Positions 27,153 to 35,954 of a stretch of DNA of 64,000 nt are shown here, piece after piece. The notes beneath the pieces were generated by a model. The model saw only the letters and a list, made by a program, of their open reading frames with translations. It was not told the origin of the DNA and did not search any database. A program made the position numbers and the translations under genes. Each line of letters opens with the position of its first letter. Position 1 is the stretch's first letter. The stretch is from Pycnococcus provasolii (Eukaryota; Chlorophyta; Pseudoscourfieldiophyceae; Pseudoscourfieldiales). The stretch spans positions 62,001 to 126,000 of the forward strand of contig CP150558.1 in the NCBI GenBank assembly GCA_049487715.1, in the 5' to 3' direction.

Positions 27153-27918
27153 ATGTCGTCGTCCAACTCGCTCGCGTCATGGCTGTTCGGCTCAAGTGTT
27201 GTTCGCGCGGAAGAGGTACGTTGTATGTTTACGCTTTGTGTTTCTTTCTTGGTGTTTCTTTTCTTTCTTTGTGGTGGTGGTGTTTGTATTGGTGGTTGTA
27301 CTGGTGTTTGCACTTCTTTGTTGTGTTGTGTGGATGCCTGCCTGCCCTACTCTTCGAAGACTCGACTCTGTGCCTGTTCTGTTCAGTTATGCACGTGCTT
27401 GGGTTAGGTTGAGTTGCTCGCGCGCGCACTCCTAACTCCTTGGCCTTGGCCTTGTGCACGCCTACGTGTGGTGGTCATCAGCATATCATCTAGCTAGGAG
27501 GTCTTTTCTCACAACGCAAAATATCTCCCAACATAACACAGGCGGAGGAAGAGGCAGCGGCGGCCGTTGAGGAGGCAGAGGAGGAGGAGGAGGCGAAGCC
27601 GGAAATCAAAGTGCAAACCGCGCCGTTCGACGCACGCTTTCCCACCATGAACCAAACGAAGCACTGCTACACGCGCTACAACGAGTACGTCGCCCAACCT
27701 CGTCTGAAGACGAACAATAAAACACATCAAAAAAAAAACAAAGACTCACACGTGAAACCAACCAACGCAACAGGTTCCACAAGTGCGTCAAGGAGAAGGG
27801 TGAGGACTGCGAGGACTGCAACTTCTACGCGCGTGCTTACCGTTCGCTTTGCCCCTCGGAGTGGGTGGAGAAGTGGAACGAGGAGCGCGAGGCGGGCAAC
27901 TTCGCTGGCAAGTACTAA
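27153..27918 (+). CDS. Cytochrome c oxidase subunit 6b, two introns
   Basis: Exons 27153-27215, 27542-27684 and 27774-27918, with introns of 326 and 89 bp (GTACGT and GTACGT donors; CACAG and ACAG acceptors). The spliced product is 116 residues. After an Ala/Glu-rich N-terminal extension (AEEEAAAAVEEAEEEEEA) it shows the COX6B core: FDARFPTMNQTKHCYTRYNE, then FHKCVKEKGEDCEDC, then YRSLCPSEWVEKWNEEREAG. The twin CHCH cysteines are CX9C (CYTRYNEFHKC) and CX10C, forming the disulphide-linked helical hairpin imported through Mia40 into the mitochondrial intermembrane space, where the subunit caps complex IV. The second intron splits the FHKC helix after GA|G. Confidence is high because splicing restores the conserved motif exactly. 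Confidence 0.93.
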
Positions 27919-28070
27919 ACAAACTCTGGGCAGCATTGTGACGAACGAAACGCTTTGTTGGGTTTTGTAAGTCAGAAGCCAGAAAAAAATCTTTTTATCA
28001 CAAAAACAACGAACCCACACCACCTTTGCGCAAAAACCCACCACCCACAAACAAGCAGCGCGGTTTATTT

Positions 28071-28811
28071 TTAAACGAGCTGAACCGCGGCGATGCTTGG
28101 GATGCGTTCACGCAGCTTCTGCGTCACCGCGACGCGCACGGTCATCACCTTCGCCGCGGGTCCAGACAGGCCCACCTTCACGATAGGACCGTCCATACCT
28201 TCCATCGTCAGCTCACCGCCGCCTGTTCCCTGCAGATATGGCCGAATCTCGTCCAAGACGCTCTCGATGTTCTCCTCCGTGAGTTCCATGCCGAAGTCCT
28301 CCTCGAGCACCTGCTCAACTTCCATCACCTCGGGTATGCGTTCCTTGAGCTTGCGTTCGATTCCCATCTTGAGCGTCATGGAGCTGCTTGGGCACGACCC
28401 GCACGCGCCGTTCAGCTTCAATCGCACGGTGAGTCCGTCGATCTCGAACAGCTCGACGTTCCCTCCGTCCGCCATGAGGTACGGACGCACTTCGTCGAGG
28501 CACTTCTCGACGTTCTCTTCTGTGAGTTCCATCGTGTATCCATCCCCCTGGAACGCCTCGGGCGGCAGTTCTATGTCCGCCGCCGCCGCCGCATTCCCTT
28601 CTCCTGTATTCGGGTCAAACGGCGAGACTTTCGGCTCAGACGACGACGCACGCAAGAGCAGACTTCTCCTAGTATTATGATAATGACGACCAAAACTTCT
28701 CCGTGAGAAACCACCTAAACATGACGAGCGCGATGACGAGGAGGAGGCGACACTGCTTGACAACGAGCGCACCATACTCATACGAGCCTGAGATGTAGGA
28801 GTGAGCATCAT
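28071..28811 (-). CDS. Plastid-type NFU iron-sulfur scaffold, double NifU domain
   Basis: 246 residues from the ATG at 28809-28811. The first ~58 residues are Ser/Arg-rich (…[19 protein letters not shown]…), a plastid-like transit peptide. The first NifU domain ([20 protein letters not shown]…) contains the Fe-S ligand motif GACGSCPSS (CxxC) and the typical [16 protein letters not shown] helix. The second copy ([20 protein letters not shown]…) lacks both cysteines (…[14 protein letters not shown]…), exactly as in plant CNFU1-3. The family assembles and passes 4Fe-4S clusters, in plants mainly to photosystem I. This is strong evidence for a plastid. Confidence 0.92.
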   Translation of the reverse strand: MMLTPTSQARMSMVRSLSSSVASSSSSRSSCLGGFSRRSFGRHYHNTRRSLLLRASSSEPKVSPFDPNTGEGNAAAAADIELPPEAFQGDGYTMELTEENVEKCLDEVRPYLMADGGNVELFEIDGLTVRLKLNGACGSCPSSSMTLKMGIERKLKERIPEVMEVEQVLEEDFGMELTEENIESVLDEIRPYLQGTGGGELTMEGMDGPIVKVGLSGPAAKVMTVRVAVTQKLRERIPSIAAVQLV

Positions 28812-29634
28812 CACCAGCGGGCACGTACTACGATACGATACGACGAGCAGCTAATAATGTGGGGATGGATTCGGCCCAGGGACAATGCGGATGCAGCTCC
28901 GGAGATGCATTCGCGCAGGCCAGCCGCACAAGGGACGGGGACGGGGGAGCACACCACCACCCACCACCTCATCCGCACTACTCCGCACTCCGCAGAGAAC
29001 ACGCCCTTTTTTTTGCTTTGCTTTTTCCACCGCAGGGGCAGGCCTTACTTACGCCCTGGAGGTGGGGGGATCCTCTCTTGGTCGAGGGAGATGTTTTACC
29101 GCAGACCTGTTCCGCCGACCACCGCTGCCAACCCCCTGGTCCGCCGACCACCGCCGCCGACCTTCTATGTAAACTTTACCGTTCTTCGGTAATGCCTTGA
29201 CCTCGCCCAGTTCACCTGACCAGTTCCCTCGCCCAGTTCCCTCGCCCAGTTCCCTCGCCCAGTTCCCTCGCCCAGTTCCCTCGCCCCAAAGGCAACGTCC
29301 ACCGGCTGACCGGCCGCACGCGAAAGAACAGTCCCACCCGGCTGCCCGGTACCCGGTAGATTGTTGACCACCTCTCTCTTCGCGGGCATCTGGAAATGCA
29401 ACACCATACCATCTTATTAGTCTAACATGTTTACCATGCAGTTGATTGAGCATGCAGTGGATTGAGGGGAGCAACTCTTGTCTCTTGCACTTGCAGTCCT
29501 CCCCTCCAGTTGCCAGTCGCGTTACAGTACAGCAAGTGCGTTGGGGGCGGGCGTGCATAACCCTCCCTCTCTCCAAGCCTCCATCATTTTCACGACGCAC
29601 TACACTCGGCTCGGCCTCGTGCCAATCACTCACC
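28812..29634. other. Divergent intergenic region with minisatellite
   Basis: 823 bp between NFU (minus) and the TIR-SAM-ARM gene (plus). Apart from the 13-bp minisatellite and a GGGGGATCC near 29067, no structure was seen. An in-frame upstream ATG at 29452 could extend the TIR protein but encodes nothing recognisable. Confidence 0.5.
29220..29286. repeat. 13-bp minisatellite, five copies
   Basis: Five perfect tandem copies of CCAGTTCCCTCGC, with diverged half-copies on the left, in the NFU/TIR intergenic region. The period is not a multiple of three and it is non-coding. Confidence 0.9.
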
Positions 29635-31768
29635 ATGCCAACCATCAACGCGCCTGGACGATGGGACGTGTTCATCAGCCACAGCCAGCGCGACGCCAAC
29701 GCGACGACGCTTGCCGAGGGAATCTTCGCATCGCTCAAAGAAAGAGGACTCGACGTGTGGCTTGACGTGAAAATGAACAAACGTGACGTCGCAGCTATGG
29801 AGGAAGGTGCGAAAAACGCAACCATGGTCGTCGCCATAGTCACGGACGGAGGTATCATCCGTGTCGACAAAGACGACGTAGACACCGCATTCTTTCGACG
29901 AGACTTCTGCCTTAAGGAACTGAGGTGGGCCAAAAGCGCTGGGGCAGCTATTCAGCCCGTCATACGAGTCGAAGACAAAAAACGCGTCGGCGAATTCATC
30001 GCTAGTGCACCAGACGACCTCAAGGATGTTGGCGAGGTGGACTGGGTCGACCTGAATCGTGGAGCGGTGCAATACTGGAACGTGGGTATGGACATTCTCG
30101 TGCAACGCCTCGAGGAGGCAAGGAAGCGCGTGAGACAACCTGCTCAAGAGGCTGCTGGCAAGAACGGTATGCACGCTGACGCGCTAGCCTTGCTCAAGGA
30201 CATGCACCTTGACAAGTACGCTGACGCACTTTTCAAAGAGGGTGTCGTGACTGCGGCGGACCTCAGCTTGGTGGACGACGAGATCATGGACGACGTGGGT
30301 TTCTCAAAATTGGAGAAGAAAAAGTTTCTGAAACATCGCCCGTCCAGCGCACGGCCATCGACGTCACGCGCACCAGAGTCAGGTATCTCAACGGTTCGAC
30401 GCGGCCAAGCAGCGATGGACAGTTTCAAGGCGCGTGGCAACTGGAGAAAGCTCGCTAATGTGCGCGACGCTGCAACGCGCTTACACATGTTGAGCGTGGA
30501 TGCCAAGGCGGGGCGCGCAGTAACGGCGAGAGAGAAGGGGAAGGAAATTGAATCTTACCGGCAACAAGCGATGGCGAGAGGGAGTCGAAGACGGTCAACG
30601 GCTATCATGAGCATCACGGAGGCGGAAGGAAGAAACAACGTGCACGCGATCATCGAAACAATGAAGCTGAATGTCGCTGATGCGGGTGTGCAGAAACACG
30701 CGTGTCGGGCATTTGAAGATCTTTCTTGCAACTCCGAGAACCGAACGCGCATTGGCAAGATGGGCGGCATAGAGGCGGTGGTGGAGGCGATGAAACGGCA
30801 TGAGAACCACGCGGATGTGCAGGAGAATGCGTGCTTGACATTGTGCAACCTGTCTAGCGACAACCCCGAGAACCAGTCGCGCATTGGTCAGGCGGGCGGC
30901 ATAAAGGTTGTGTTATCGGCAATGAAACGGCACGAGAACCACGCGGATGTGCAGGAGAATGCGTGCTTGACATTGTGCAACCTGTCTACCAACGACGAGA
31001 ACCGAACGCGCATCGGTCAGATGGGCGGCATAGAGGCGTTGTTATCGGCAATGAAAGGGCATCAGGACCACGCGGGTGTGCAGGAATCCGCGTGTGGGGC
31101 ATTGAGCATCCTGTCTAGCGACAACCCCGAGAACCAGTCGCGCATTGGTCAGGCGGGCGGCATAAAGGTTGTGTTATCGGCAATGAAACGGCACGAGAAC
31201 CACGCGGATGTGCAGGAGAATCGTGCTGACATTGTCAACCTGTCTACCAACGACGAGAACCGAACGCGCATCGGTCAGATGGGCGGCATAGAGGCGTTTT
31301 ATCGCAATGAAAGGGCATCAGGACCACGCGGGTGTGCAGGAATCCGCGTGTGGGGCATTGAGCGTCCTGTCTAGCGACAACCCCGAGAACCGAACGCGCA
31401 TCGGTCAGATGGGCGGCATAGAGGCGTTGTTATCGGCAATGAAAGGGCATCAGGACCACGCGGGTGTGCAGGAATCCGCGTGTGGGGCATTGAGCGTCCT
31501 GTCTAGCGACAACCCCGAGAACCAGTCGCGCATTGGTCAGGCCGGCGGCATAGAGGCGTTGTTATCGGCAATGAAACGGCACGAGAACCACGCGGATGTG
31601 CAGGAATACGCGTGCATAGTATTCTATTGTATATCGTTTAATGCCGAACGCAAACGGCGCGCCATCGATGCTGGCGCAATACCCGCCATCGAGGCGGCGA
31701 GACGCAACCATCCGAACAATGACGAGGTACAGACTGAGGCAGCCGATGCACTCGGTCAACTCAGGTGA
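29635..31768 (+). CDS. TIR-SAM-armadillo protein (one apparent frameshift)
   Basis: From the ATG at 29635. TIR domain at 9-~150: RWDVFISHSQRDA (box 1), LDVWLDVKMNKRD, AAMEEGAKNATMVVAIV and RDFCLKELRWAK. A Glu pair (AMEEGAK) sits in the helix where NADase TIRs carry their catalytic Glu, but my by-eye alignment to SARM1 does not settle equivalence. SAM domain at about 179-235: ALALLKDMHLDKYADALFKE, then LVDDEIMDDVGF. From about 335 come about eight armadillo repeats of ~42 residues (…NRTRIGQMGGIEALLSAMKG…VQESACGALSxLSS). The frame is lost at about 31296-31306, where the coding copy GAGGCGTTGTTATCGGCAAT reads GAGGCGTTTTATCGCAAT (two bases short). The correct frame resumes from 31307 to the TGA at 31766-31768, and the sequence there is still clean ARM repeat. 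Earlier losses at 31219-31240 total three bases and keep frame. SARM1 is ARM-SAM-SAM-TIR; here the order is reversed. NAD cleavage or signalling is inferred. Confidence 0.85.
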
Positions 31769-32042
31769 CAGGTCTTAAATAACTTAAGTGAGAAGAAATG
31801 TAAGCTATGCATGTACAATACAAAACACCAACGTCCGTTCTTCTCCACGCCTCGCCAGTCGATCGATCGATTGCAGTCATCCGGCAGTGAAATATATTCC
31901 AAAAACAAAGATTAATTTCCTATCACCCCACATTAAAATGATATGTATGCTAAGTTGATCACAAATCTAAAACAAGTTTGTTATTAGGGTACGGATACAT
32001 GTGAGTGAGTTACCTCATTCAAATCAAAAAAAACGCCTTCGC

Positions 32043-33278
32043 TCAGAAGAGCTGCTTCGCCTCCCACTCGTCCCTTCTTCGCTCCGCGCTCAGGCCCGCG
32101 CGCGCCGCCGCCGCGGCGCTCATGCGGCGCACCGTTCCGGGCATGCCCATCTCCAGGTCCAGGAGCGGGCTCGGGGAACGTCCGCGACTTGGGGGGAAGA
32201 ACGACGCCGCCTCCAGGCTGCGCGATATGGACATGCCCGTCTTCGCCGCGCTGTGTGGAACACGAACCGATTGCGGCGTGTACATGTTCGTTCCCCGCGA
32301 CGACTCGTTCGTGCGAATCTCCGTCGCCTTGGGATACAGCAAGCCAGCACGAGGCTTCTTCTTGCGCTCAGCCACGGGAACGCCGCCGCTCACAGCCGTC
32401 AACGAAACGCTGGAGGTGAGCGACGAGCGCGAGCGAGACGACGCCGCGGCGGGCGGCTTGCCGGCACCCTTCAAGGCGGCGACGGATGGCTCTCTCGGGT
32501 TCGCGGCGGGCTTGCGTCGTGCCTTCACCGCCGACTCGTACGTCTCCGGGTGGTACTCGCCAGGACCGGGCGAAGGTTCGTCCGACACGCCCAGGCTGTT
32601 CTTGAGGCGAGGCTCCATTCCGCCCATGCCGCCAAGCAGCGTCGCGTCTACCGGCGCAAAGCGCGACGGCGACCTGCTTCCCATGTCTCCAGGAAGCGTG
32701 TATGCTCCCGGGCCTGGTGCAAGCTTGCCTCCATTTCCTCCGCGCTCCTTGTCGCTCACGGCAAGCTGCACGGTGGTGGTGTACCCAGACTCCGTCTCCC
32801 GGCGGTGAAGTCTCTGCACTTGAAGCGTTTGCTGCGTCCTTTGGTGAGTCGGCCGCTGCTGCGGCTCAATCGCCTCGAACGTCGGGCCTCGGTACAAGCG
32901 CGCGCCGACGCCGAGTCCACCTCCGACGGTGCCAATGGTTGCGCGCCCTGCGCCGTGCGAACCCGCCATGGAGCTGCTCCCGAGCAGGCTTCCGCAGAAG
33001 TCGTGCTTGGTGGGCGCGTCCCCGACGGGGCTCTGCCAACCGTTGTGGCTCCAGCTGTTGCTGCTCTCCGCCGTCGTGGGCAGGGCGGAGTGGTACTCGA
33101 GTTCCGAGGCAAACGCGCGCGCGGGCCCCGAGCCCAGACTTGCATAGTCGACGGTATCGAATCTCCGGCTCGATCGTCCGAACGCCGTAGGTTCGGACGG
33201 CTTGGGCGTAGGCTGGAACGCCGCGGTCTTCTTGACGGACGCCGAGACGAACGTGCCCTTAAGGAACGTCTCGGACAT
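32043..33278 (-). CDS. Sperm-tail PG-rich (STPGR) flagellar protein
   Basis: 411 residues from the ATG at 33276-33278 (MSETFLKGTFVSASVKK). The frame is open 40 codons further 5' but without an ATG. Two SHIPPO/STPGR repeats are clear: APGPGAYTLPGDMGSRSPS near 187 and SPGPGEYHPETYES near 238. Several weaker Pro/Gly/Ser-rich repeats flank them (…MYTPQSVRVPHS…). The C-terminus is a basic helix (AAAAARAGLSAERRRDEWEAK). STPGR proteins line the lumen or inner junction of axonemal microtubules, so the organism, or one of its life stages, has a flagellum. Long antisense open frames exist because of high GC3 and are not genes. Confidence 0.85.
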   Translation of the reverse strand: MSETFLKGTFVSASVKKTAAFQPTPKPSEPTAFGRSSRRFDTVDYASLGSGPARAFASELEYHSALPTTAESSNSWSHNGWQSPVGDAPTKHDFCGSLLGSSSMAGSHGAGRATIGTVGGGLGVGARLYRGPTFEAIEPQQRPTHQRTQQTLQVQRLHRRETESGYTTTVQLAVSDKERGGNGGKLAPGPGAYTLPGDMGSRSPSRFAPVDATLLGGMGGMEPRLKNSLGVSDEPSPGPGEYHPETYESAVKARRKPAANPREPSVAALKGAGKPPAAASSRSRSSLTSSVSLTAVSGGVPVAERKKKPRAGLLYPKATEIRTNESSRGTNMYTPQSVRVPHSAAKTGMSISRSLEAASFFPPSRGRSPSPLLDLEMGMPGTVRRMSAAAAARAGLSAERRRDEWEAKQLF

Positions 33279-33848
33279 TTTGATGAGGAAGAGTGATGGA
33301 GAGAGTGATGGAGAGCCCCGGGGACTTGCGTTTGACGAGGTCTCCACTTCTCCCTCCGAGGCTCCCCCTTGCACCGGACGCTTTGGACGGGACGGCACGC
33401 ACCTGGTAGTACTTACTGCCTGGTAGAACTACTTACTTCTAAACCTTTCCAAGTCACGTCTTTCACGCCCTCTTCTCTTCTCGTCGGCCTCTCTCTTGTT
33501 GGCCTCTCTTGGCCTCTCTTGGCCTCTCTGCCTGGTCACTGGTTTCACGGTTTCTCGCCTCGCTGGCTCGTTGCAGTTTGGTTGCGGTTGGTTGCAGTTG
33601 GTTGGTTCCTCAGTTGGTTGCTAAACGTTTAGCTACGGGTAACTTTGAGTCGGGATCGCTCCTCGTACGGTACCGGGTAGTGCACGGCAGGTGTGCATGG
33701 CACGCCCCTTGCAAAGTTGCAAAATGCAAGTGGTGCGCCTTGCAAATGTTGCGCCTTGACGGAACCACTCGCCCATCTTGCCTTTACGCTCATCATCATT
33801 GATTTGTTTTGTAAGTTTATATGCTGTGAATTTCGCTCTTATCATTAT
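33279..33848. other. Intergenic, simple repeats
   Basis: 570 bp. It holds short CT-rich (TTGGCCTCTC) and GGTTG-type tandem repeats (about 33478-33620) and a TGCAAA-rich stretch near 33710-33760. No ORF with recognisable content. Confidence 0.5.
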
Positions 33849-33964
33849 CGCACGTTCATACCTTCTTGAATCCGCCCGATCCCATCAGCACTCGGAAGCT
33901 AAGCAAGAATGGGCCGGATTAGTACTTGCTTGAGGAATCAGCATGGAACTCCCGGTGACGTGCG
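33849..33964 (+). rRNA. 5S ribosomal RNA gene (single, slightly divergent)
   Basis: 116 nt with closed ends: CGCACGT (33849-33855) pairs perfectly with ACGTGCG (33958-33964). Internal landmarks in order are TTCATACC, CCCGATCCCATCAGCACTCG, GGAAGCTAAGC (box A of the internal promoter), GGGCCGGATTAGTACTTG (box C region) and GGAACTCCCGGTG. The run TTTTT right after the 3' end is a Pol III terminator. The stretch after TAGTACTTG (CTTGAGGAATCAGC) departs from the usual GGATGGGTGACC, so it may be a diverged copy. No tandem array or neighbouring rRNA is present. Confidence 0.82.
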
Positions 33965-34429
33965 GTTTTTCTTTTTGCAAGTCTCTCTTTTTTTTTTGCT
34001 CCACGGATCGAATCTTGGGAAAAGAAAACGAACTTGCACAGAAGTACTACGTAAAGGTACGGTAAATAGGCACATTCTTGACCAGCTTGCTGAACATGAT
34101 GGCACTCGTACCACCGTAAACCAGCAAAACGGCAAAAGGGCAAAAGTACCACTACAACTGCGCCCAGGTGTGGTGCGGTGAACGCAAGGGAGCAAGCTTT
34201 CGTGAGCAACCGGGAGGGCAAACCAAGTGCCAACCGGGAGGGCGGAGGGTTAGGGCTAGGGTTAGGGTTAGGGTTAGGGTTAGGCTGACCCCTCCCCGGC
34301 CCCTCAGGAGACCCGTACGGTACATACCACAGCCCAGCCGTGGAAGTACCACACCCGCCGCGCGCCGCCACTCTGCCCCGTCCCCTTTTTCCCGGTGCAA
34401 CTTCGCAGCACAAAAACCGCACAAAAACC
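33965..34429. other. SNU13 promoter region
   Basis: 465 bp between the 5S gene and SNU13, containing the T-rich Pol III terminator, a T9 run near 33990, a CCAACCGGGAGGG-type direct repeat near 34208-34245 and the telomere-like run. No ORF of note. Confidence 0.5.
34248..34284 (+). repeat. Interstitial telomere-like repeat (TTAGGG)6
   Basis: About six TTAGGG hexamers, one with a T-to-C change (CTAGGG), lie 145 bp upstream of SNU13. This is the longest run in the window, in the G-rich orientation relative to the gene. Confidence 0.92.
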
Positions 34430-34810
34430 ATGGCTGACACGAACCCGAAGGCGTACCCGCTCGCCGACTCTTCGCTGACGGTGACCATCCTGGACGTCGT
34501 CGCGTCCGCGTGCTCGTACAAGCAGCTGAAGAAAGGCGCGAACGAAGCCACCAAAACGCTCAACCGCGGAATCTCCGAGTTCGTCGTCATGGCGGCGGAT
34601 GCCGAACCTCTCGAAATCCTCCTCCACCTCCCTCTGCTCGCGGAAGATAAGAACGTGCCGTACGTCTTCGTGCCGTCCAAGCAGGCACTCGGACGCGCGT
34701 GTGGCGTCTCGCGACCTGTCATCGCAGCTTCCGTCACCACAAACGAAGGCTCGCAGCTGAAAACGCAAATACAGGGACTCAAGGACTCCATTGAAAAGCT
34801 GCTCATTTAA
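34430..34810 (+). CDS. SNU13 / 15.5K (NHP2L1) RNA-binding protein
   Basis: 126 residues; the human protein has 128. L7Ae/L30e-fold protein: [40 protein letters not shown] (kink-turn-binding [10 protein letters not shown]), [38 protein letters not shown] and a C-terminal helix. It binds the kink-turn of U4 snRNA and of box C/D snoRNAs, nucleating the U4/U6.U5 tri-snRNP and 2'-O-methylation snoRNPs in the nucleus. It is intronless here. Its promoter contains the longest telomere-like repeat, consistent with the plant telobox habit of controlling translation and RNP genes. Confidence 0.96.
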   Translation: MADTNPKAYPLADSSLTVTILDVVASACSYKQLKKGANEATKTLNRGISEFVVMAADAEPLEILLHLPLLAEDKNVPYVFVPSKQALGRACGVSRPVIAASVTTNEGSQLKTQIQGLKDSIEKLLI

Positions 34811-35106
34811 AATAAAGAATAGGCAGTGGCCGCCGTGTGTTGGTGCTGTGTCCAAGCGCTGGCGTGTGGCAAGGGGTGAGAGGGAGCACGCCAAACTATC
34901 ATTCCACAACAAGAAGTGTGTGCGCCATTCCGTGATCCTAGACTTTGTATCAAGGACGGAAAAAGTCCAAATACTTTTACGTTTCACATAGAATTTACAA
35001 GTTGTTCGGCGGGCGGTCTGGGTCTGCACAACACGTCCATCAGGCGTGCGTGCGTGCGTGCGTTGTTTCCACCGTCCGAAAGTCCGCAGACGAGCGTTCG
35101 TGAGAC

Positions 35107-35610
35107 CTACAGCTCACGAAGCAGCGCGTCCACCTCGGCGATTTCTTCGTCCCACTCAGGTTTCACGCGAAATGCGCCCATTTCAACGAGCTCGGCATCG
35201 CGCGTGCGACGGCGTTCCGCCCGTTCGTCCGCAAGGCGCTTTCTGCGTTCCGACTCCGCAGCAGCCGCCGCACGTCGACGGTCTTCCTCCTCCAACTTCC
35301 TCTTCGTCACGAGCGCCTTCGCTTCAAACTCTGCTTTTTGTTTTTCTCTCTTCGCCATTTCCGCCGCATATTCTCTCTCCGCCTGCAATAGCATTTCCTG
35401 CCTCGCTTCCTCGACGGACGGTCCACCACCACCACCACCACCACGACCCTTACTACTACCACCACGTGCACCCCCACGGCGACCAGCACCACCACCACCA
35501 CCACCACGTGCACCACCACGTGCACCACTACCACCACGTGCACCCCCACGACCCTTACCACCACCACCACCACCACCAGCAGCAGCCACGAGCACGCGAC
35601 AACGCATCAT
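35107..35610 (-). CDS. RGG-rich and coiled-coil protein, unknown
   Basis: 167 residues from the ATG at 35608-35610. Residues ~8-65 are a Gly/Arg repeat (GGARGG, GAGRRGGARGG) coded by CCACCACGTGCAC-type tandem repeats. It is followed by a strongly charged single helix (PSVEEARQEMLLQAEREYAAEMAKREK…EERRR-like) and a C-terminus of DALLREL. RGG boxes usually bind RNA. The composition resembles small nucleolar or ribosome-associated proteins (for example SERF/CCDC-like), but no family is identified. The repeat region may vary in length. Confidence 0.65.
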   Translation of the reverse strand: MMRCRVLVAAAGGGGGGGKGRGGARGGSGARGGARGGGGGGAGRRGGARGGSSKGRGGGGGGGPSVEEARQEMLLQAEREYAAEMAKREKQKAEFEAKALVTKRKLEEEDRRRAAAAAESERRKRLADERAERRRTRDAELVEMGAFRVKPEWDEEIAEVDALLREL

Positions 35611-35954
35611 TATTGGGCGAGCGATCGTCGGAGGAAAAAGCAAGGGGGAAACGTCACAGGAGGGACAGGGACCTGTGATTTCATGGGCGCCACAAACGCG
35701 TAACCCTAACCCTAACCCTAATGCCCCAGAATTTCCTAGCTATGTTGATATTCGGGGTTTGACGTGGTACGGGAAACTTCACCTGGAGGAACCTTCTGCT
35801 TACTTTATAATTATGCCGACTCATCCATCCATCAGCTTAAACCGTTAACAAGCCGCGCACGCATAGGCGCATACCCTTAGGCGGGCACGCATAGGCAGCG
35901 CCTCGCCTCCGTTCGAAGGATCCGGAACCTGCATATTATTCATTCTTTAGATAG
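35611..35954. promoter_or_regulatory. Bidirectional promoter with telomere-like repeat
   Basis: 344 bp between divergent genes (RGG protein, minus; APH-like kinase, plus). It contains (TAACCC)3 at 35701-35722 and a direct repeat of GGCGCATACCCTTAGGCGGGCACGCATAGG-type sequence near 35862-35898. No TATA box is evident. Confidence 0.45.
35701..35722 (+). repeat. Interstitial telomere-like repeat (TAACCC)3
   Basis: Three and a half hexamers 91 bp upstream of the minus-strand RGG gene and 233 bp upstream of the plus-strand kinase gene. Confidence 0.9.

Noticed and set aside
32001-33296. 431-residue plus-strand ORF antisense to the STPGR gene
   Set aside because: The translation is Arg/Ala-rich with no motif, while the minus strand has clear STPGR repeats; high GC at third positions explains the antisense frame.
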